Positions 7,575 to 13,749 of a stretch of 34,231 nucleotides of DNA are shown piece after piece. How positions within the stretch are numbered: position 1 is the first letter of the stretch; the number at the start of each line of letters is the position of its first letter. Source of the stretch: Brevibacterium senegalense (GTDB lineage Bacteria; Actinomycetota; Actinomycetes; Actinomycetales; Brevibacteriaceae); assembly GCF_000285835.1 (NCBI RefSeq), contig NZ_HE978602.1, positions 289,930 to 324,160 of the forward strand, given 5' to 3'. The translations under genes were made by a program, and so were the position numbers. The notes under the pieces were generated by a model. The model was given only the letters and a program-made list of their open reading frames with translations. It searched no databases and was not told the DNA's origin.

Positions 7575-9926
7575 ATGGCCATCAGCAGCGATCTGGAGCA
7601 CCTGCTCGTCCGCTGGCTCCCGCGCCAGCGCTGGATGCCGGGACCGGGGACGGCCGCCGGCACGGATCCGGACGTGACGCCGCAGTCGGTCGTGAGGATC
7701 GCCGAGGTCGCGGACGAGCACGCCGGCACCGTCCAGTGCCTGCTCGTCGTCCTGGCCGTCCGCGGTCCCCTCCGCCGCAGCCGCGTGTGCGTGCCGCTGA
7801 CCGTGCGCACGGAGGAGGACTTCTCGCTGCGCCCGCACCTGATCGGCACCGTCGACGACCTGCTGCTGGGCCGCACCTTCGTCTACGACGGCGTGGCGGA
7901 CCCGGTGTTCGTGCTGGCGCTGGCGGACGCGATCCGCGACTCCCGCTCCAGCGCGCACGAGGGCTTCGTCTCGCAGCTCGCCGGTGACGAGCTGCCCGCC
8001 GTCCCGCCGGCGCCGGCGAGCACACGGACTGGCCGGCCGGCCTGGGCGGTGGACGCCGCCGCGGGCCAGTCCGGCCCCGCCGCCGAGGCCGCACACGGCA
8101 CCGCTGATCCCTCCGGTTCCGGCCGGGCCGGCCTGCTGGAGCGCGCCGCCCAGCTCACCGTGCGTCGCGAGGAGGGGCTGGCGGGGGAGTCCCGCGTGGA
8201 GATCGACGGGCCGGACGGCTCGTTCGCGCTCACCGTCCTGCGCGAGATCGGGGCGGAGAACCCGCCGGCCGTGCGCTACCCGCTGGCGCTGACGGCGCGC
8301 GACTCCCAGTCGATCCACCCGGTCATCGGCTGGTCGCGGACCCGCTGGTACGACGACGGGGAACTCGCGACCGCGGTCGCGCCCTTCGCGGTGCTCGCCC
8401 ACGCGCTGCCGGGATCGCGGCGCGCGTGGCGGTCAGCGGTCGAGAAGGCGCTCGACGTCGATTCCGGTTCGGTCGGATCCTTCAGCCGGCAGGCCTCTGT
8501 CCTGGGCTCGACCGCCGGTCGGCTGCACCTGGAGCTCGCGTCCGAGTTCGGCACCGTCCGCAGCGAGGGCGACCCCACGAAGCGACTGGTGGAGAAGTGG
8601 CGCACCCGTGTCGAATGGGCGCTTCGCAGCGCGCCCGCGGCACTGGCGCCGTACGAGGACCGGCTGCGGGCGCACGCGCAGGAGCTCGCGGAGCTCGACA
8701 GCATCGGGCCGCTGCAGCGGATCCACGGCGAGCTGACTCTCGATCACCTGACGGTGGGCACGGCGGAGGGCCCCCGCGTCATCGGCTTCGGCGTGGGGCG
8801 CGATGAGCCGCGGCCCGCGGAGATCGACCTCGTCGCGCTGGTGCGCAGTGTCGACTACGCGGCGGGCTACGCATGGCTGCAGCGCCACGCGGACGGCGAG
8901 GAGGCGCAGGCGTCGCTGCGCGGACTCGCGACGCACGGCCTGGAGGCGCAGCTGCGCGAGGACTACCTGGGCTCCCCGGAGCACCTCTGGTACCGCAGGA
9001 CGGTGAATTCTCTGCTGTCCGGCTACTCGCATGCCCGTGGCGAGACGGCGGCACTGACCGACCCGGTGCTGCGGGCGGCCCTCCTCGACCGACTGCTCGT
9101 GGAGACCGTCACCGAGCTGCGGAACCGGCCCGCGTGGCTCATCCTCCCGCTGGCCGCACTGGCGGAGATGCTGGGCGAGGGTCAGACGCAGGACACCCCC
9201 GCCGAGGCCGGGGCCGGGGATGAAGCGGGCGCAACCCTGCACGTCGATCCGGACGAGGACTCCGACGACGCGCGGATCGCTTCCGGAGCGGACGTCCTGC
9301 CGCGCGGGGCCCGGTTCGACGACGCGCGCCAGCGTCGCGCACCCGTGGCGGTCGCGGGACCGGACGCGGATGCGGACGATGCACCGGATACTGCGGCTGC
9401 GGATGCGCAAGCGGATGCCGAGGTCCCGTCGCCCGAGGTCCGGGAGACAGCGCCAGCCGAGTCGGAGACCGAGGGCCCGGCGGAGACCGAGGTGTCCCAG
9501 ACCGAGGTTTCCGCGGACGAGGCGCCGGCGGAGACCGAGGTTCCCGAGGCCCAGGTCCCGGAGTTCGTCGTCGCGCACCCTCACCCCCATGGGGACGAGG
9601 AGGTGCGGTCGCACGAGTCCGCGGTGGAGCCGGTGGACGCGGATTCAGACCCCACCGACTACGACGCGGCTGACCTATCGGCAGCCGACGTCCAGCCGAC
9701 TGAGCCCGTCCAGCCGGGTGATGACGCCGAGCGGGTCCGCCCCGTCGCTGCGGACGACCGTTGGGTGCAGGTGCCGCCCAAGCCGGCGCATGGACCCGCG
9801 TTCGGACCGACGGGTGGACTGGTCGCCCGGGAACCGACGGATGCCGCGGATCTCGACGAGGACGGCGCCGGCGCCGACGAGGCCGACGGGGGTGTGATGC
9901 CGCGCAGCGCCCGCGACAGCCGCTGA
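7575..9926 (+). CDS. Maltokinase-like protein, catalytically degenerate, with acidic tail
   Basis: 783 residues. The ATG at 7575 has GGAGGG nine bases upstream. The N-terminus (DLEHLLVRWLPRQRW) is the hallmark of the maltokinase N-terminal cap. Residues about 270-530 match the aminoglycoside-phosphotransferase-like kinase fold: QRIHGELTLDHL near 382-392 aligns with the catalytic loop (normally HGD followed by a metal-binding N/Q), and VIGFGVGRDEPRPAEIDLVALVRSVDYAAGYA near 402-432 aligns with the DFEGEP segment. The catalytic Asp is Glu386, and the metal-binding Asp of DFEG is Gly404, so maltose phosphorylation by the usual mechanism is unlikely. Residues about 535-783 are a disordered Asp/Glu/Ala/Pro tail. 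No treS, glgE or glgB is nearby. I read it as a pseudokinase, perhaps with a scaffold or sensing role; that is inference. Confidence 0.75.
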   Translation: MAISSDLEHLLVRWLPRQRWMPGPGTAAGTDPDVTPQSVVRIAEVADEHAGTVQCLLVVLAVRGPLRRSRVCVPLTVRTEEDFSLRPHLIGTVDDLLLGRTFVYDGVADPVFVLALADAIRDSRSSAHEGFVSQLAGDELPAVPPAPASTRTGRPAWAVDAAAGQSGPAAEAAHGTADPSGSGRAGLLERAAQLTVRREEGLAGESRVEIDGPDGSFALTVLREIGAENPPAVRYPLALTARDSQSIHPVIGWSRTRWYDDGELATAVAPFAVLAHALPGSRRAWRSAVEKALDVDSGSVGSFSRQASVLGSTAGRLHLELASEFGTVRSEGDPTKRLVEKWRTRVEWALRSAPAALAPYEDRLRAHAQELAELDSIGPLQRIHGELTLDHLTVGTAEGPRVIGFGVGRDEPRPAEIDLVALVRSVDYAAGYAWLQRHADGEEAQASLRGLATHGLEAQLREDYLGSPEHLWYRRTVNSLLSGYSHARGETAALTDPVLRAALLDRLLVETVTELRNRPAWLILPLAALAEMLGEGQTQDTPAEAGAGDEAGATLHVDPDEDSDDARIASGADVLPRGARFDDARQRRAPVAVAGPDADADDAPDTAAADAQADAEVPSPEVRETAPAESETEGPAETEVSQTEVSADEAPAETEVPEAQVPEFVVAHPHPHGDEEVRSHESAVEPVDADSDPTDYDAADLSAADVQPTEPVQPGDDAERVRPVAADDRWVQVPPKPAHGPAFGPTGGLVAREPTDAADLDEDGAGADEADGGVMPRSARDSR

Positions 9927-10021
9927 CGGCGGGGAGCCCCACGGTGACCCAGCGGGTGGACGTCGACGGAGGCTGCACGGTCTCTCTCGCACGTGCGTCC
10001 GTGTCGCAGACATGTTCTCGA

Positions 10022-10052
10022 TTTACCCGCGTCGTTCCGAACTCGGTATGAT
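10022..10052 (+). promoter_or_regulatory. Promoter of the sugar transferase gene
   Basis: TTTACC (10022-10027) and TATGAT (10047-10052) are separated by 19 bases. The predicted start near 10059 gives a leader of about 48 bases. The -10 is among the best in the window. The 180-bp gap before the gene holds nothing else I can support. Confidence 0.5.
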
Positions 10053-10106
10053 CTGGCGGTCGGATCGAGATGAGCGCGAGGGCGCCGGAGGACCGGGAGG
10101 GGCGTG

Positions 10107-11549
10107 ATGGCGAAGCGTTCTGATTGGCGGCGAACATTGCCGCGCCGCATTCTGGCCGGAGACGTCCTGGTAATCGCCCTCACGATGGTGACGGCCCATT
10201 CCGTCCGGTTCGGGATGGCGGAGACGAGGCTGGCCAACGCCGCGAACCTCCCCTACTGGGTGGTGGGCGTCGCGATCGGTGCGCTCTGGCTCCTGGCGCT
10301 GTGGATCTGGCGGGCGTGGGAGATCCGCGTCGTCGGATCGGGTGTCCTCGAGTACCGCCGTGTGGTGAATGCGACGCTCGCGCTCTTCGGTGCGGTCGCC
10401 ATCTTCTCCTACGTCTTCGGCATCGAGCTGGCGCGCGGCTACGTCGCCGTCGCCTTCCCCGTGGGGATGCTGCTCCTGGTGGGCTGGAGGTGGGCGTCCC
10501 GGCAGGTGATCGTCCGGATGCGTCAGCGCGGCCGGCTCTCGCGCCGGCTCGTCATCATCGGCGGCCCGGGAGAGGCCCTCCAGCTCCACCGCAGCTTCGC
10601 GCGGGCGCCCAGTTCCGGATTTTCGCCGTACGGCGCGATCCTGCCCGGGCGCAGCCTCCAGTCGCCGGACGGTGAGGAGCTGCCGCTGCCCGTGCTGAGC
10701 GTCGACCGTTCGGTCCCCGCGATCCTCGAGGTGCTGCTGCGCCACGAGGTCGAAGTCGTCGCGGTGACGGGCGGCGGTCTGAGCCCGCGCCTCATGCGCG
10801 CGCTCAGTTGGGAGCTGGCGGACCACTCGATCTCGCTCATCCTGGCCCCCGCGCTCACGGACATCGCCGGTCCGCGCATCCACTCGCATCCGGTGGCGGA
10901 CCTGCCGCTCATCCACGTCTCGACCCCGCGCCTGGGCGGGTTCAGCGCCGCGCTCAAGCGGGTGTTCGACATCCTGGGCGCCGCACTGGGTCTCCTCGTG
11001 ATCTCGCCGTTCATGCTCGCGACGGCGATCGCGATCAAGCTGGACGACGGCGGACCCGTCTTCTTCCGGCAGACCCGGGTGGGTCGGGAGAACCAGCCGT
11101 TCACGATGATCAAGTTCCGCTCGATGGTCGTCGATGCGGAGGCCCGGCTGGCGGAGCTCGAGGAGCGCGAGGGCCAGGACGCGGGCAACGGGGTCCTCTT
11201 CAAGATGAAGGACGACCCGCGCATCACGCGCGTGGGCCGCATCCTCCGCGCGTACTCGATCGACGAGCTGCCGCAGCTCATCAACGTCCTGCTGGGCTCG
11301 ATGTCGATGGTGGGCCCGCGCCCGCCGCTGGCCAGCGAGGTCGAGCGGTACGGGACGGACGTCCTGCGCCGCCTCATCGTGAAGCCGGGCATCACCGGAC
11401 TGTGGCAGGTGGGCGGCCGCTCCGATCTGGACTGGGAGGAGAGCGTCCGCCTCGACCTCTACTACGTGGAGAACTGGTCGATCGTGCAGGACCTCATCAT
11501 CATCTTCCGCACGGTGCGCGTCGTCCTCACCCGTGACGGGGCGTACTGA
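10107..11549 (+). CDS. Polyprenyl-phosphate sugar-1-phosphate transferase (exopolysaccharide/WcaJ type)
   Basis: A 480-residue membrane enzyme that moves a sugar 1-phosphate from a nucleotide sugar to undecaprenyl (or decaprenyl) phosphate, starting a glycan repeat unit. Membrane segments are seen at about 15-34, 50-70, 90-106 and 111-130. Residues 147-275 form the cytosolic Rossmann-like domain (LVIIGGPGEAL). A further hydrophobic segment at 285-310 leads into the bacterial sugar transferase domain: KRVFDILGAALGL, FRQTRVGREN, FTMIKFRSM (333-340), YSIDELPQLINVL (383-395), MVGPRPPL (401-408) and the terminal KPGITGLWQVGGRS (426-439). All conserved blocks are present. ATG 10107 fits GGGAGGGG better than the GTG one codon earlier. 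Its last codons are duplicated downstream in a tandem repeat. It likely supplies a wall or capsule glycan that an LCP protein (21251) could attach. Confidence 0.92.
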   Translation: MAKRSDWRRTLPRRILAGDVLVIALTMVTAHSVRFGMAETRLANAANLPYWVVGVAIGALWLLALWIWRAWEIRVVGSGVLEYRRVVNATLALFGAVAIFSYVFGIELARGYVAVAFPVGMLLLVGWRWASRQVIVRMRQRGRLSRRLVIIGGPGEALQLHRSFARAPSSGFSPYGAILPGRSLQSPDGEELPLPVLSVDRSVPAILEVLLRHEVEVVAVTGGGLSPRLMRALSWELADHSISLILAPALTDIAGPRIHSHPVADLPLIHVSTPRLGGFSAALKRVFDILGAALGLLVISPFMLATAIAIKLDDGGPVFFRQTRVGRENQPFTMIKFRSMVVDAEARLAELEEREGQDAGNGVLFKMKDDPRITRVGRILRAYSIDELPQLINVLLGSMSMVGPRPPLASEVERYGTDVLRRLIVKPGITGLWQVGGRSDLDWEESVRLDLYYVENWSIVQDLIIIFRTVRVVLTRDGAY

Positions 11550-11615
11550 CCCCTCCACTCGTGACGGTGCGTTCTGTCTCCTCACCCGTGACGGGGCCTC
11601 CTGACCCCCTCCACT
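11532..11615. repeat. Three tandem 27-28-bp repeats copying the 3' end of the sugar transferase gene
   Basis: Units begin with CGTGACGG at 11532, 11560 and 11587 and run through CTGACCCC-TCCACT-type sequence. Unit 1 includes the last codons and stop of the gene. All three encode Thr-Arg-Asp-Gly-Ala plus one variable residue (Tyr, Phe, Ser). Units 2 and 3 are in frame with each other, but one base out of phase with unit 1. Copies 1 and 3 are the most alike (11524-11559 and 11579-11615). Confidence 0.85.
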
Positions 11616-11631
11616 GCGCGTGCGATAGTGT
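11601..11631 (+). promoter_or_regulatory. Promoter of the MBL-fold gene, overlapping repeat unit 3
   Basis: TAGTGT (11626-11631) with CTGACC (11601-11606) 19 bases upstream. The -35-like hexamer lies inside the third tandem repeat. The predicted start near 11638 gives a leader of about 42 bases. Confidence 0.35.
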
Positions 11632-11679
11632 GACGAACGGCACTGAACGAATGATCTGCAGAGAAGAACGAGGTGGCGG

Positions 11680-12744
11680 ATGACTGCGCAGACCGACCTG
11701 ACCCCGCTGAGCGCAGCTCAGGCGCAGGCGTGGAAGGACCGGGTCCTGCCGGTGCCGGAGCAGATCGCCGCGGGCACCTGGGCGATCCCCGTGCCCATCC
11801 CCGACAACCCTCTGCGGTACACCTACAGCTACCTCCTGGCCGCGAACGACGGCGTCGCCGTCGTGGACCCCGGCTGGGACGGAGACGAACGGCTCCAGGC
11901 CCTGCTCGAGGGGATGGCGGGTGTGGGATTCTCCGCCTCCGACGTCGTGGGCATCGTCGTCACCCACTACCACCGCGACCACCTGGGCCTGGTCCCTGCA
12001 CTCCTCAACCTGAACCCGGGCGCGTGGCTGGCGCTGCACCCGCACGACGTCGAAGCCGTCGAATCCTTCCGCGCGCGGTCCACCGGTGTGACGAAGACCG
12101 ACCTCGCGGCGTTCGCGCAGGAGCTGGGCCTGCCCCAGGCCCGCCTGCGGGAGATGGCCTCCGTCTTCGCCGCCAACGCCAGCTCCGCGACCCGGACGGT
12201 GTTCGCGTTCGACTGGCCCAGCGGCATGCTGGCGGTCGAGGACGACATGCTGCTGCCCATCGCCGGGCGCCGGATCCGCGTGCTGTGGACGCCGGGCCAC
12301 ACCTTCGGTCACATCGCGCTCCTCGACGAGGAGTCGCAGACGTTCTTCTCCGGTGACCACGTGCTGCCCAGCATCTCGCCCAACATCGGACTGGACGTGA
12401 CCGCGATCGGGCACAGCCTGGGCGACTACCTGGGATCCCTCGAGCGGATGCGCGGCCTGCCGCAGGACATCGCAGTGGCGCCGGCGCACGGCTACCGGTT
12501 CTCCGGCCTGCAGATCCGTGCGGACCAGCTGACCGCCCACCACGGTCAGCGGCTCGACGAGCTGCGGGCCCGGGCGGACGCGACGGACGACCACTCCGTG
12601 TACTCGATGTGCAGCGGCATGCAGTGGGCGCGCGGGTTCGAGGGGCTCCAGGGCTTCCAGCTCTACGCCGCGCTCATGGAGACGGCCGCCCACATGCACT
12701 ACCTCGACATGCCCGTGCCCGCACTGGACGGCACCCGAGGCTGA
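11680..12744 (+). CDS. Metallo-beta-lactamase-fold hydrolase
   Basis: A 354-residue zinc hydrolase of the glyoxalase II/beta-lactamase superfamily. The metal-binding motif THYHRDHLG (about residues 94-102) supplies the HxHxDH ligands. A GHTFGHI histidine follows near residue 208, a metal-bridging Asp in SGDHVLP near 226, and the last histidine in PAHGYRF near 271. VVDPGWDGD near 60 is the usual early strand. An extra C-terminal segment (about 285-354) extends beyond the core. The ATG at 11680 has a GAGGTGG ribosome site. The substrate is not evident; this subgroup is usually annotated only as MBL fold. The gene is on its own between the sugar transferase and a convergent tetR. Confidence 0.9.
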   Translation: MTAQTDLTPLSAAQAQAWKDRVLPVPEQIAAGTWAIPVPIPDNPLRYTYSYLLAANDGVAVVDPGWDGDERLQALLEGMAGVGFSASDVVGIVVTHYHRDHLGLVPALLNLNPGAWLALHPHDVEAVESFRARSTGVTKTDLAAFAQELGLPQARLREMASVFAANASSATRTVFAFDWPSGMLAVEDDMLLPIAGRRIRVLWTPGHTFGHIALLDEESQTFFSGDHVLPSISPNIGLDVTAIGHSLGDYLGSLERMRGLPQDIAVAPAHGYRFSGLQIRADQLTAHHGQRLDELRARADATDDHSVYSMCSGMQWARGFEGLQGFQLYAALMETAAHMHYLDMPVPALDGTRG

Positions 12745-12760
12745 GCAGGCCGACCGGCCC

Positions 12761-12802
12761 GCGCGCGAAGCCCGGCCGGCTCGCAACGACCGGCCGGCGC
12801 GC
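12761..12802. terminator. GC-rich hairpin between convergent genes
   Basis: GCGCGC at 12761-12766 and CCGGCCGG near 12772-12779 can pair with CCGGCCGGCGCGC at 12790-12802, with a six-base bulge on the left side. There is no T tract. It sits in the 93-bp gap between the MBL and tetR stops and could terminate both. Confidence 0.35.
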
Positions 12803-12837
12803 TACCACTGGCCGACTCATCACGACGTGCCGGCTCG

Positions 12838-13521
12838 TCAGTGGGCGTCGGGGACCTCGACGAATGCGACGAGGACGGCCAGAAGGACCGTGCGGTCGAC
12901 GGTGATCGTCTCCGCGTGCGGGTCGGCGGCGACCGCGGCCTCTGCCGCGTGGTCGTAGCAGGCGTGACATGCCTCGAGGAGGACGTCGATGGGCACGGTC
13001 GCCCGCGCGCCGTAGGACTCCAGCAGCCGCGTGACCGCATCGCTGAGGCGCTGCTGATGGCTGCGCCACACGGCGTCCAGGCGGGCCTGCAGCTGCGGGT
13101 GGCGCAGAGCGTGCAGCTGGATGTCGCGCTGGGCGATGACCGCGGCCGGCGTCGTGGAGAACGGCAGATCGAACTCCTCGAGTGCGCGACGCAGCACCTC
13201 CGTGTGGTGGCCTGCGGTGCCGTCTGCCGTCGCATGCACACCCTCGTCCGTCACGCGGCTGTCCTCGCACGGCTGGCCCTCAGCCTTCCGCGACGCCATT
13301 CCCGTCGCACCTTCGACCGCGCGGGCGAACTCCTGGTCGATGATCTCGAGGATCAGGTCGTCCTTCGTCCCGTAGTTCGAGTAGAACGCGCCGCGGGTGA
13401 AGCCGCCCTCCTCGCAGATCTCCTCGATCGAAGCGCCGGCGACGCCGCGCCGGGCGAACACGGTGAGCGCCGCCTCCTGCAGGGCGGCCCGGGTCCGCTG
13501 CCGGCGTGTGCTGATGGTCAC
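12838..13521 (-). CDS. TetR-family transcriptional regulator
   Basis: A 227-residue repressor. The N-terminal HTH domain is clear: TRAALQEAALTVFARRGVAGASIEEICEEGGFTRGAFYSNYGTKDDLI (about residues 10-57), with the recognition helix in TRGAFYSNYGTK. The C-terminal ligand-binding domain (about 65-227) is divergent and acidic. The GTG start at 13521 has GAGGA upstream. It diverges from the MMPL-YhgE operon. Two CTGTAT-type palindromes lie between the starts, so it most likely represses the membrane operon and itself. The inducing ligand is unknown. Confidence 0.92.
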   Translation of the reverse strand: MTISTRRQRTRAALQEAALTVFARRGVAGASIEEICEEGGFTRGAFYSNYGTKDDLILEIIDQEFARAVEGATGMASRKAEGQPCEDSRVTDEGVHATADGTAGHHTEVLRRALEEFDLPFSTTPAAVIAQRDIQLHALRHPQLQARLDAVWRSHQQRLSDAVTRLLESYGARATVPIDVLLEACHACYDHAAEAAVAADPHAETITVDRTVLLAVLVAFVEVPDAH

Positions 13522-13567
13522 AGATGGGTCCTCTGGCGTCGACGTTCAAGGCTGGGGGACGCGGGGG

Positions 13568-13595
13568 TCCGCGGTGATCCGCGGTGATCCGCGGT
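13568..13595. repeat. Short tandem 10-bp repeat upstream of tetR
   Basis: TCCGCGGTGA is present twice and then as TCCGCGGT, 2.8 copies in total. Each copy contains the palindrome CCGCGG. It lies in the probable 5' leader of tetR, 47 bp upstream of the GTG. Confidence 0.7.
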
Positions 13596-13645
13596 CCGGT
13601 CCGGTCGCGGCCGCGGGTTTGCACGACCGCGCGGCAGCAGACAGA

Positions 13646-13677
13646 ATACAGCACTGTATCGGATGCAGTCCTGTATC
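13646..13677. promoter_or_regulatory. Two tandem TetR-type operators
   Basis: Site 1 (13646-13659) is a perfect palindrome, ATACAG-CA-CTGTAT. Site 2 (13662-13677) is GATGCAG-TC-CTGTATC with one mismatch in the arms. Their centres are 17 bp apart. They lie between the divergent tetR (13521) and MMPL (13750) starts, next to candidate -10 sequences for both directions (TATTCT on the minus strand overlaps site 1). Binding by the adjacent TetR protein is inferred from position. Confidence 0.65.
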
Positions 13678-13749
13678 GAGAATGCCGGCTGTTCCACGCC
13701 CATCGCGGACACCGCGGTGCGCCCGTGCTCGTCCTCCGAAGGGAGACCC

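Noticed and set aside
13663..13749. ATG at 13663 as the start of the MMPL gene
   Set aside because: It lies inside the second TetR operator and adds 29 non-membrane residues; the GTG at 13750 has a ribosome site and the usual MMPL N-terminus.
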